The position numbers and the translations under genes were made by a program. Source: Spisula solida (Eukaryota > Mollusca > Bivalvia > Venerida > Mactridae). Taken from it: a DNA stretch of 64,000 bases. Location of the stretch: the NCBI GenBank assembly GCA_947247005.1, contig OX365953.1, positions 24,922,784-24,986,783 of the forward strand. Reading direction: 5' to 3'. The notes under the pieces were generated by a model. The model was given only the letters and a program-made list of their open reading frames with translations. It had not been told where the DNA came from and made no database searches. This document shows, piece by piece, positions 35,990 through 46,789 of the stretch (position 1 is its first letter; every line of letters starts with the position of its first letter).

Positions 35990-36261
35990 AATTCCCTCCT
36001 GTTGGAAATATAAATATTGTCTCTTTTCTAAATATACACCCCGATGTTTGTAGACGACCAAGCGAAAATTGAATGAGGAATTTGTTCAGCACATACGCTC
36101 AAATTCAAAATATGTATGAATTTGGATCATCTTAACTCTAATTAAATCGTACAATGCAAACACAGCATGTTTCATTTTCAACGACACTAGCTACAAACGT
36201 ACTTGTCAAAACATAATGCTATTACTGTTCACAACTTATCCAAAAGATACAAGAAAATCAT

Positions 36262-36355
36262 TATATTAAGCCGGACAGGGAGGGAATGCAACTTAACCAG
36301 CCGAGCACAGACAACATAAAAATATACAAGGAACAATGCCCAGCACACACCCGCA
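36262..36355 (+). repeat. Solo arm of foldback family, shared by both duplicons
   Basis: ATTATATTAAGCCGGACAGG, AACCAGCCGAGCACAGA and AAGGAACAATGCCCAGC match the arm at 40561. The orthologous copy is 50341-50442 in duplicon B, so this insertion predates the duplication. Confidence 0.7.
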
Positions 36356-36688
36356 CTTACTTTTGATATGCCCTTGCATTGAAATATGCGCTTATTTTTC
36401 AGATTCTACAGTATTTTATTAGACTTGTTCCATATATGGGGATAATGACATTCTTTTTTTTAACAAATAGTAAACTGCATTGCTGAGATGCTTGTGCTAG
36501 CTTTTGATTGCTATCTCAAATGTCAAAATCCGTTAAGTTTAGCTGTAACAGTATATCGATTAACACAATGTACCCGTGTACGCTAGCGCTTAAATCGTTG
36601 AGAAAATGTTACTTGTCTGTTACTAATAAAGTCTTATTTAAGAAACGTTGGATTCCTGGTATGGGGACAAATGCAATATTCTACTCTA

Positions 36689-37302
36689 TATACCATATGT
36701 TCTGGGAATGGCATATTGTACAAAGTTTTTGGGCTGAAGTAATGTCATATCTAGTACAAAAACTTTCAAAATACTTAAATATTACATTTCAAAATATTTC
36801 AGTTTGCAACATTATAAAGAATACAGAAGAAGATTGGCTTATTACCAACTATATTATACTGCTTTCAAAATATTTCATATCTAAATGTAAATGCAATAAA
36901 CACACACCGACAATTCAGTCATTTAAAGATTACATTAACTATCGAAAAAAACTGGAGCAAACAATCTCCAAATCTGTAACAGAAAATGGCAGAAGTTTTC
37001 ATAACTTGCATAACTCAAATAGTGATATTGTGTAAATTCCCCGAACCCATAACCATTTCTTATTATCTTTCTCTTACTTTCCTTTCTTACTCTCTACAAT
37101 CACAACCTCTCTTCTAAGCGACTGTCTTCATAACTCTTCCCCTCCCCCATATATATACTACAAAAATCATAATGACATTAATGAATAATATCATAAAGAG
37201 TCGTGAATTAGTTTCAAAATTTATTTTGACAAAATTGTTTTATAATTTGTATTGTGTATAGCTGTATTATATGTCTTATGAAAATAAAAAATGTTAAAAA
37301 CG
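36689..37302 (+). pseudogene. 5'-truncated LINE (ORF2 C-terminus and 3' end) with 14-bp target duplication
   Basis: AATATTCTACTCTA occurs perfectly at 36675-36688 and 37303-37316 and flanks a 614-bp insertion. Duplicon B has the uninterrupted site (GGTAATATTCTATTTAAC near 50740). The insert encodes YHMFWEWHIVQSFWAEV at its left edge, then SKYFISKCKCNKHTPTIQSF, ending in a stop at 37035. This is the typical end of LINE ORF2 proteins (H-L-F-W-x-C-x-x-V-x-x-F-W, then a K-Y-x-I-x-K-C-K element). The 3' tail is A-rich (GAAAATAAAAAATGTTAAAAA). The longer open frame starting at 36508 fuses host sequence to this relic and is not a gene. Insertion by target-primed reverse transcription is inferred. 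Confidence 0.85.
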
Positions 37303-37316
37303 AATATTCTACTCTA

Positions 37317-38075
37317 GGGCAAATGATATGTCTCGAGGAAGAGCCAGTTAGTTTCGACTTTTAACTAAAGAAACCAACTTATTAAGGCAACTGGATATGA
37401 CAAATAAAAACAGGGTAAACCTAGGAAAGTCAGTTGAACGAACTTTTAGATGTTTATCATAAGCACTTTTTGGTAGTGTCAAGTAGCAAATATCTAACGC
37501 ACATCTGTGGTTAGGATAAAGTAAGACAGTACATTCGTGCAAAACAATAAAACTTATTAATAAGGTTTCAGCAAGCTAAGCTAATATTTATATAATAAAT
37601 CGCTATAATTATGATTGTCAACCCATAAACTCCATGAATACGATTGACTTATATGACAAATCAGTAGTTTTTCGCAATTTGTTTTAACACCTCGGAAGTT
37701 AAATGTTGCATATGAGATACAGATCTTCGAGTGTAATAAATGGCAATGAAAGTGACATCAATAAAAGTCAATATCGCTTTGAGTCTAATTTTTTTATGCG
37801 CGGTAAGTCTTAACAAGTATTGTAATGGAGACTGGTGACACACATTTTAGCAGTTATAGTTGAAAGCACTGATCATATGTTAAGATATATAGATAGGAGT
37901 TTCCCTTGAAGCCCTGAGGGTAAGTAAGAGTTACTTGGATTTCTTAAGTCATTTCGTTGTATCACAAACCATAATTGATAATATTTATAAGTATCCACAT
38001 TCAAGTCCACATTTCAGGTCGAAAATTTGGTCCGTGTTAGCAAATTTTGTCAATGTGTGCAATTCTGCACGAATA
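37317..38075. other. Duplicon A single-copy-like sequence
   Basis: Non-coding; homologous to about 50800-50960 and 51830-52420 in duplicon B. Short frames only. Confidence 0.5.
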
Positions 38076-38077
38076 TA

Positions 38078-39392
38078 CGAGAGGGGTTCAACTTATATTT
38101 GAACAAAACTGAACATCTGATTTTGCCATGATAACACAATAAATTCGATTTATTTATATTGAGCCACGTACGAAAATATGTTAAGCAGTAAATACACTCA
38201 TTTTGTTTCATATTGGCATTATTTGTTTAACCAAAGTCACCCATCTTGTAGAGGGCATTGTGTTTTGGAGTTTTTAAGACAAATTGCTACTATTGAAGCA
38301 TCAAAAAGGTATATTATGAATTACCGATGTCAGTAAAGACTATCAGTAACATTTGTTATATGAATGGTGATATACATGTACATTCACCTGCTTGTTTTGG
38401 CGAAATGGCACCAAATAATAAAAATCGCCAAAAAATCGCCAAAATGGTCGAAACCTGCAATCGCCATATCCATTGGCTCTGTGATAGCTTAGACTTTTCC
38501 AATTACCCAAAAATTGGATGGCAGCGAAGTTGTAAGTATCAGTAGCAACTTTCAATCATTTCGAAAATGTTAGATGCAGAATTTCAGAAAAATGCGGTGT
38601 TCATTAGCTAAATGCCAAGCAAAACAAAGAGCGCAGACAAAGGTCTTGGAGGCTTTATATGCGACTACAGAACAGTGATTGGAAAATATTTCGTTTCTGT
38701 GAAGGTAATGTTTGGTCTTAGAGGAAATTATTACTATGATAGAGTCTGCTATTTTAGAAAGGGTTGTGATGATAGACATACATTGGAGTTAGTTAATCTT
38801 GATGTATTCGCGGCCATTTTCATGACATGGTTTTGTGTTTGATATGTTGGAAAAGCGGAACTCAAAATGATTGAATGGGGAAAAAATGAAGGCATATTTT
38901 ATTTATGCAAAGGTTTAAAAGTTTTTTCTTGACAAAAATCTGACACGTCCTTTTTCTGGTAACATCCCAATAACAGGCTGTTTCCCCAATACTGAATTTC
39001 ATGTCATTGTACAAAATATGTCATTAAGTACCTTATGAATTAGACTGGGAAGTATATTTTACCCAAACAGTGGATGCCAAAGTCTCCTGATGAAATACCA
39101 ATATAATATATATAATATATCTGGAGAATATTGAAACATCGATTAGAGAAGCGAGATGTAAGCATAAGCACTTGGAGGTTATTTACCTTAAAAAATGCAT
39201 AACACACTCGATACAAAAGTTGATTCTGTTCTAAGGATATAACAAATACATTCTACAATGGTTGTTTATATCTCTTGATACATTAATACAAACTATTGAA
39301 TAGACACAATTCGATTTTGATGTGAAATTTATGAAAATACTGGATGTTCAATTCTGTTCAATTCTGTTCAAATATAAGTTGAACACCTCTCG
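38078..39392. mobile_element. 1.3-kb element with TA-flanked terminal inverted repeats (mariner-like size)
   Basis: The left end CGAGAGGGGTTCAACTTATA, then TTTGAAC, is inverted at the right end GTTCAAATATAAGTTGAACA, then CCTCTCG. Both are bordered by TA (38076-38077 and 39393-39394). Size (1315 bp), TA duplication and a TACGAGRGGTGTTC-like terminus fit the mariner superfamily. Frames inside (38327-38545, 38612-38842) show no recognisable transposase motif, so it is a non-autonomous or fully decayed copy. Confidence 0.6.
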
Positions 39393-39394
39393 TA

Positions 39395-40560
39395 GTAGCC
39401 ACATTAAGTCTCATTTGATTTGTTTATCATACCATGTAAATGTTTTTATTATAAGCTAGTTTAAACATATTATATTACCCAAATAAAATATGCATGTCAA
39501 TTACTTTCATACACAACTATACATACATTTGATTTGATTTCTGTGGGATTGAATGATGGACTGTACTGACATGCTTAATAGATTTGAAAAATTATGTGCA
39601 TCGTCAGTCAAAGCATGATCGGACTGAAAATCGGATATTGATAAACATGATGGTGAGCTCCCTCTAAATAGAAGGGGGGGAAGTGTGTATAATGTATAGA
39701 ATGCATCAGAAATTGTGTAATTTTGAATGAATACAAGCATCTACAAAATCGTCATAAATCACTGAATGTTCTAAACGTCGACTTGATATTTAAAATGTTG
39801 AAAAATTAATCTTCAGAGATTATTGTGATATATAAAAACATAAAAATTGTATCCTGACCCACTATTGCAGTGGCTTCCTCATGTGCTATATGTTGTATTT
39901 TGTAAACAATTAGCGGTTGCTAGGCAACCAAAAAAATGTTAATATAATTGTTCACTGGTGTGCAATTAAGAATCTTTGTGACAACAAATAAACAAATAAA
40001 ATATGAAATGATTGCTTGGTTAGTCGTTTAAATGTGTTCAATATACAGCATATTTGTTTCAGTTTTTGTATCAGAAATTGTGTCATTTTGAACTAATCAC
40101 GAATTACTAGGCGTCTTCAAAATAGTCATAAATCACTGAATTTTTAAGATATCGAATTAAAATTTTCAATATGAGATTACTGAGAGTTTTGACCCATTAG
40201 CCCAAAAATCGCAATCGTGGCCACATATATAGAGACAATAGATAAACCCTTTACAAGTCGCAAACGATATTCATACATCGTTACGTCGATTTGCAGATGA
40301 CTAAAAACAACCAAACTACATTGATCATAGCCTAATAATTTACCAAATAATATACGAAGTAGGAACCCGTGCATATGTTTGTTTTTCATAAATTGCAGTA
40401 ACCATTTCAGCGGTGAAGACATCCAAAGCGGTAGATACTGATTTCGATGATGCTGTTTTGTTTTCTTTCCTTCGTGTAGGTACGAGAATTGTTCAAATAT
40501 ATATACATCACAGGACATAAAATATATCATTGGTACCCCAATCAGGTACATAAATATACT
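39395..40560. other. Non-coding stretch of duplicon A
   Basis: No gene recognised. It contains the X-box-like palindrome at 39915. The 124-codon minus frame at 40177-40551 has no domain I can name. Confidence 0.45.
39915..39929. promoter_or_regulatory. Candidate RFX X-box (GGTTGCTAGGCAACC)
   Basis: A perfect 6-3-6 inverted repeat matching the RFX consensus GTNRCC-N(0-3)-RGYAAC. There is no neighbouring gene for it to control in the visible sequence, so function is unknown. Confidence 0.35.
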
Positions 40561-41358
40561 ATAAAGTCAGACAGAGAAGGCAGCACTCAGCTTAACCAGC
40601 CGAGCACAGAAAGCATAAAACACACACAAGGCGCAACGCACACCTTAACCATCCGAGCACAGAAAACATAAAAACATACAAGACACAATGTCAAACTAAA
40701 CAAGCTATGATACTCCCATGTTCAAGCTGTCGAAATACTAAATGAACCAGTTTCAGCAATCGAAAAAGCTGAATGCCCAAGCTGAATGACCTAGTTCCAA
40801 TAGTAAATGGCTAAAACTACGTAGTTCAGCAGTTTTACTGTTGTAACTAGGTCATTCAGCGTGGGCTTTCTGCCTTTTGTTTGCTGAATCTTTTCTATTC
40901 AGTTTTTAAACAATGAGACAAGGGGCATTTAATTTTCTTGGTCGGTAGTGTGTTTGGCACTTCTTCGTTTTAAGATTTCTTACAGCTAAAGCGGGGCAAT
41001 ATAGTCCTTTTGCTGTGGAAACTGGGTCATTCAGCTAGTTAGTAGGTCATCCGACTATTCGGGCCTTTCAATGTTTTAATACTGTTATTTAACTTTTGAG
41101 ACTAAAGGCTGCTATAACTATGTAGTTCAGCAGTTTTACTGTTGTAACTAGGTCATTCAGCGTAGGCATTCCGCCTTTTGGTTACTGTATCTTTTCTACT
41201 GGGTCATTCAGCTAGTTATAATTTATTATACTTTTCGACAGCTTGGACTTGGGCGGATCTGCGCTTGTTTAGTTGGGCATTGTGCTTTGTGTGTTTTTAA
41301 TGTTTTCTGTGCTCGGCTGGTTAAGTTGAGTGCTGCCTTCCCTGTCTGACTTAATATA
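40561..41358. mobile_element. Complete foldback element with long inverted arms
   Basis: The left arm TAAAGTCAGACAGAGAAGGC with CAGCCGAGCACAGAAA faces a right arm ending TTTTCTGTGCTCGGCTGG, then CTGTCTGACTTAATA. Inner inverted or direct blocks include TAGTTCAGCAGTTTTACTGT (twice) and AACTAGGTCATTCAGCG (twice). About 800 bp and non-coding. The 60-codon frame at 40489 crosses the arm and is spurious. It is the only full copy in the window; solo arms and fragments lie at 3.3, 7.4, 27.8, 36.3, 43.1, 49.2, 50.3, 53.4 and 55.4 kb. Confidence 0.75.
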
Positions 41359-43080
41359 ATATGTTTTAAATGCATAGTGTTAGCTGTCAGAAAGCCTGAA
41401 AAGTAGAAAAAAGATTAAAAAGGCTCAATGTCAAGGTTTCAGCTAAATGACCTTGTTTCAGCAATAAAAAGGTTCAACGCCCAGACTGATAACCCAGTTA
41501 CAACAAGTCCAATGTACCAGCAAGTTGACACACCTGAATACGCCGAGCGCGATAGTAGATCGATCCAGATCCAATAAGCCGCATGCCCCTAGCCGAATGA
41601 CCCACCATAAACAATTAGTAATCTCAGGTTAAATAGCCACGTTTAAGCAACAAAAAGGACTTCAGTTTGATAATCCATTGTTTTCATTTTCATTCCCAGG
41701 TAAACTGGACAAGAGCCAAACCGAAGTCTTAAAGTACTTCGTTTTTATTTCCGAGATGCTTTTCAGAGTATGCATGCGCTGAGGCTCGACCTTATTTGCC
41801 CGAGGGCATGAATTTCTAGTAGAGGATATTGCAGTATTTGGATAACGTGCATGGGGCGCATTCACAAACGAAATTATATCAGTTTCAAAAAATCTTAAAC
41901 CATCAAATAATTCATTTCATTATTCTTCATTTATTCCAATAAATGGTACAAATTAATTTAAATATGCCATCACTCTCCATACCAAGAAGGCTGCAATGTT
42001 TAAATAGGACCGTATTTGGTCAGAGAAAAATGACGATTGCCCAGCCATTTTAGCATTACTGTACACGAGTAGACAGCATCACTCGACTTATTGTCACAAC
42101 TAGACTAAACAGAATTAAACATGACATTGGAAGCAAACAAATCCATCTTTGCAATCCATTGTATTTTTGTATAAATAATTGGTACAAGCAAGATATATCA
42201 CTGGCTTAGAATGAGAAAGTCGTACACACAAAATTGATATTTTTGGAAAAACAAGAACAAACTGTCTATAAACTACACTTTACTTATGGAAAAACAAGTT
42301 ATTTCAACTTCAGTTTGGTCAACATGACCACTTCCTATTCTCATGAAAATAGGCTCATAAGGTTTGAGATGCCATAGACATAAGAAATGTGCATTCCTAA
42401 CCATTGGACACAATGCAACCTATGCTAGATGGGCAAACACTTGCTGACAGCTCATGTTGAGGCTGTGGAGGTCATTGCAGTTTACTCGTGAAACGAAATT
42501 GGAAGGCAGACACAAATGGCCGTCAAGAAGTGCATCATCAAGCAGAAACTTCTGAACGTTTGGATTGATACGTGTTTTCCTCATAGATGTGTAGAACAAT
42601 ATCCTACAACACTTTATTTGCCCACCAATGAGCCAAAGACGCCTGATTTTAATAGCAGGTTGCAGCTTATAAATACATTATTAATTTTGCGAACTTGACA
42701 TTGTTGATCAATACATTTCGTGGTTTGGTTTTGTGACCATCTAAACCTTTGCACATCTATGATTTCATGTATTGATCTCATTACATGTAAAATTCAATAG
42801 AAATGAAGCACCTTAACTGACTTAAATTTATCAAAAACCCACTGTTGCGTGTTTAAATCGGTTAAGTGTACTACCTTCTAACACTAAGCCAGCGATAAAG
42901 TCTCGCATGCATTCATATTTGATTAATCCTCGTATTTATCTCTACTCTAGTGCAAAACATTGCAATGTCACAATGCGTTTTACATTGCCTCTGTACAAAA
43001 TTGTATTGGTAATACTTTATTTATGTACCGCATTAAAATTACTTGTAATTTAATCTTTTCCGTAATAAAAAAGATCAATT
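41359..43080. other. Non-coding stretch of duplicon A
   Basis: Nothing recognised. 41440-41540 and 41580-41650 keep further TTCAGC and GAATGACC words that look like scattered foldback remnants. Confidence 0.45.
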
Positions 43081-43112
43081 AAGTCAGACAGGGAAGGCAG
43101 CACTTAACACAA
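43081..43112 (+). repeat. Truncated foldback arm
   Basis: AAGTCAGACAGGGAAGGCAG plus CACTTAACAC is the first 30 bases of the arm seen at 40561, cut short. Confidence 0.6.
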
Positions 43113-43544
43113 TGAATTTCAAAATTAATATATTAAAGTATTAATTAATAATGTCACAATTTCGCAATAAAGCATCGACTTAGAAAATAATTATCAGCTA
43201 TTCTAACACTATCTGTACTTTGCTCTATGTAAACGTATAGAGCTGTAGCGTTATCTAATAAACGGTATATCACGGTATAATTTCGGCTGTTTAATTTATC
43301 TCCCGCGTAAAATTCGCGATTTTTAACAATGAAATTTACGTCTTGTTTATTTCATGACGTCATGAATTGTGACGTCGCCGTAAAGCGCGACGTTTTGCGT
43401 AGTTTTCTTTTCGTAGCGTTTCTGTTTTTATTTATAAGGTTATTTTATATTCTAGCAACATGTTATTGCATGTATCAATTCATATGCGTAAACGTGAAAT
43501 ACGTAATTGGAATTTGGCGTTAAATAACCATCAGTTTGGCGACA

Positions 43545-44657
43545 AATAAAGATAATAGTTTATTCGTTATTTATATGTATGACATGCCAGATGAACTAGA
43601 ATCAGTATGCAAATTGTTTGCTGACGACAGTAAAATTTATCGTGCTATACATACTTCTGATGATCAAGATAAAATTGAAAGTGACCTTGAGAAACTTTGC
43701 AACTGGAGTGATAAGTGGCTGCTTAAGTTTGCAATACCAAAGTGCAAATCTATACAATATGGAAATGTCATTCATGAACATGTCTACCACATGAGAGATA
43801 ACCAGAATCAAAACATTGAGATTCCAAACTGTGACGAGAAGGATTTGGGAGTGATATTTGAAAGCTCTTTGAAATTTAATAAGCATGTTTCAAGTGTAGT
43901 GAATCGTTGCAACAGACTGTTAGGCATGGTGAAGAGATCATTCCAGTTTATGGATAAGAAACTTTTTCTAATACTCTACAAAAGTTTGATTCGATCTATC
44001 ATTGACTATGGATGCACTATATGGTTCCCAACGACAAAGAAAAATAAGCAACTCATTGAAAACATACAGAGGCGAGCAACCCGCATAATACCAGAATTAA
44101 AAGGACTCTCATACTCTGAAAGATTAGAGAAGCTTAACCCCCAAGTGCCACGGGCCTATTTTGGGCCTATTTTGTTATACTATACTAAAATAAACTTTTT
44201 ACAATAGTTGAAAAATGACAACTCTTCTTTCTGAATGCAAAAATAATTAAATATTCGTGTTTGATACTCAGTAATTATGCTACGAATTATGCGTGATTTT
44301 CACTCCATTTTGACACGGGATATTGTTAATTAGACATAAACTATGGATAGAATCATGATCTATAGGAGACAACGCTATGACATGATTCAGTTGTTTAAAA
44401 TGATTAATGGTCTTGAAGACTATAATTGTGAAAAACTATTTTCTTTCAATGACAATTCTACAAGTGGGCACTTATACCGGCTCACAAAAGATCGTTGTGT
44501 AAAATTTTTGAGTTTAAATGCTTTCCTTGCTCGAGCAATCGACGAATGGAACAACCTGGATGGAATTATTGTAAACAGCTCTAGTGTGAACTCTTTTAAA
44601 ATCAAGCTTGATATAGCGTGGAGAGATCGAAGGTTTAACCTGAACGGTATATACTAG
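43545..44657 (+). pseudogene. Non-LTR retrotransposon reverse transcriptase relic, split by an insertion
   Basis: The first frame (43536-44207) has SLFVIYMYDMPDELESVCKL, then FADDSKIYR (the RT catalytic FADD box). It continues with CNWSDKWLLKFAIPKCK, the DEKDLGVIF motif, NKHVSSVVNRCNRLLGM, LYKSLIRSIIDYGC and RRATRIIPELKGLSYSERLEKLN, the usual order of CR1/jockey-type RT palm, thumb and C-terminal region. At 44138 the homology stops. It resumes at 44361 as YRRQRYDMIQLFKMINGLED and ends SFKIKLDIAWRDRRF with a stop at 44655-44657. The 222 bp between (44139-44360) are a dispersed element. The 5' part (endonuclease, RT motifs A and B) is missing. The whole interval lies in about 43.2-45.08 kb, which has no counterpart in duplicon B. 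Confidence 0.88.
44139..44360 (+). mobile_element. Internally deleted dispersed element inserted in the RT relic
   Basis: Homologous to the reverse complement of 20502-20975, keeping both ends and losing the middle. It interrupts the RT between LEKLN and YRRQRYDM; related RTs have about five residues there, so a few codons were lost. No target duplication is visible. Confidence 0.72.
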
Positions 44658-44936
44658 CGACGCAATTTTTTAAAATTTTTGTCGAATTTTTCAACCGGAA
44701 ACCGGAAAATGTACAACTAATTTATGGAGTCTACAAGCGCAATGAGCGCTTACTCAACTCCGACGAAACAGTAAACAGTAAAGCTTAAAAATCCAGGGGC
44801 GTGCGTTACTATTCTTTGAACAGCGGAAGTTGTCTACAGCAACATGATAAATAACTCACCAACTTCGCAAACAAAAAAGTCCGTTTAAATTTGTACAAAT
44901 TACACGTGTTAGAATGCAAATAGATCGCTGATTTGC

Positions 44937-45070
44937 GTGATATACCGGTGAATAGATCACGGTTTGTCGTTTATTTGATAGTTATTAATCACTCGGCCTA
45001 CGGCCTTCGTGATTAATTCCTACGCATATAAACTCTAAACCATGATCTATTCACCGGTATATCACGCAAA
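44937..45070. repeat. Hairpin with about 33-bp arms
   Basis: GCGTGATATACCGGTGAATA with GATCACGGTTT pairs with AAACCATGATCTATTCACCG and GTATATCACGC. The loop contains CTCGGCCTACGGCCTTCG. CGGTATATCACG also occurs at about 43264, near the other edge of the A-specific interval. Confidence 0.7.
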
Positions 45071-45495
45071 ACAGCTATCTATTTCCTAAGTATGATTTGT
45101 TTGTACCTCTCTGTTAATCAAGCCGTTAATCAGTTGAACCAAATATATAGGCAGTAAACTTATCAATAACTAAATTTATAGAGAGCACGTATGATATTCT
45201 GTTTTATTCATAGTCTAAATTTGCATTTAATCTGTTTAGCATGATCAAATTAGATCAATACTGAATTAAAGAAGTGTCGGGTAAGTAGTGTGTCCATGTG
45301 TATATTATTGTGATGCAGTAAAAACAGTTGCATGAAACATATAAGTCAAAGCAGAAAATATATCAACGTTGAAATAGAATTCAGTTTAACTGTATAAAGG
45401 TTAACCATATTACCCATTAAAAATGACGCCCCGCCCATTTAAATGAACACGTGACCAGCACCTATATAAACTACCGTTTCAGGAATTTAAATTCT

Positions 45496-45821
45496 ATGTG
45501 TGGTCAAGTGGTATGGGCTATTGACTGCTGATCTGCAGGTCGTGGGTTCAATTCCTACTCCAACAGGATCAAAAACAGAAATTCTTTTCAGTGTTTCCCG
45601 CCAAACATACATGTAACTAAAATTACTACAACAGTCTGTCGTTAAGCGAGGTCCAGTGTATGATGCTTTACATCAGACACGTAAAAGAACCAGTGATGCT
45701 TCTGGAACTCGGGCATCGTTTGTATCATGCACTATCCCCCAAAGCTAAAGTGACTAACCTCTTCTGGGGGTCTGGCCTATATAGATTTCCTGTGGCGAGG
45801 ATAAATAAAAGCATATAAAAA
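45496..45821 (+). mobile_element. tRNA-derived SINE
   Basis: The A box TGGTCAAGTGGTA (45501-45513) and B box GGGTTCAATTCCT (45544-45556) are 43 bp apart, as in a tRNA promoter. The body includes CACGTAAAAGAACCAGTGAT and the 3' end GCGAGGATAAATAAAAGC. It is flanked by near-identical ATTTAAATTCT (45485-45495) and ATTTTAATTCT (45823-45833). Duplicon B lacks it near 55090. This head and conserved body are typical of molluscan SINEs; subfamily not determined. Confidence 0.82.
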
Positions 45822-46789
45822 TATTTTAATTCTTTCAAATCTGATTCCAGTGGAGATAGTTATACGGTGTATTCTTCTTTCAACATACATGAAGGCTTAA
45901 GTAACAAAATTCATAGAAAGTGTTATTTCTCATACCGTATACAATATTTGCAATGTACATACATATATCTAATAAGTACATTGAAAATATTGTGTACGGT
46001 ATGATCAATTCATTTTTTAAACAGCTTTATTATTGATCGTTTATCGCGCGAGGTAAGCGCACAGTAAGGAAATGGTCGATCTCATGCGTCAATTTTATAA
46101 TGCAGAGCCGTATCCAGGGACAAAAACCACCAAGGCAAATATTGTTTAGGGTCTATTTGTAGCCCTTTTTTCTTCAAAACATGCTGATTTTGATAATTTC
46201 TCACGAGCGCCTCGGTGTGTAGCAGGGGGCTACGGGCCTGTAGCCATATTTAATAATTATAATATGCATGACGACATTGTGATTAATTAACGAATATAGT
46301 AAGCTATTTTATAAGATTGATGGTATGAAATTCAGTAAACTCGTATTCTATTCACGATATCGAATTAGCGGTGGTTGAACTACATACTCTATCTGTCATA
46401 CACCGAGTACATAAAGAAACGCAAATATTACATTTTCTCCATAGGGTGTTATTTAGGCCAGCCTGCCATTTTCTTCATGCACTACATATATATCGGTCAT
46501 TTTGTGTCTACATGATTTCATGTATCTCTGCTTTAGTTCTTGAACTGTATTTACATGTGACTTTTATCTGGTGGTTAATAAACCCAAGTTGTAAAAATAC
46601 CTTTTTCCTGGAAAGAACGCATTCAGCAATTTCTTCCTACAAGTCTTGGCTTGGAAGTTTAAGTTTTGAACGAGCCTAACAAATCAACTTTCGTGCGTTT
46701 ACAATGAAAACTCTTAGATGCAGTTGGCAGTTCTTGTTTTACACGCAACAAGTTGTTAGCATGTTGTTATTAATTTTCAGTCAATGTTG

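Noticed and set aside
36508..37035. 175-codon frame as a single gene
   Set aside because: Its first part is host duplicon sequence and its second part a LINE fragment; the target duplication at 36675-36688 marks the junction.
43200..45085. LTR retrotransposon reading of the A-specific interval
   Set aside because: The RT motifs are of non-LTR type, no gag, integrase or protease is visible, and no long terminal direct repeats bound it.
45501..45560. Functional tRNA gene
   Set aside because: A and B boxes are present but the sequence continues into a SINE body and does not fold into a complete cloverleaf with an acceptor stem as far as I can see.
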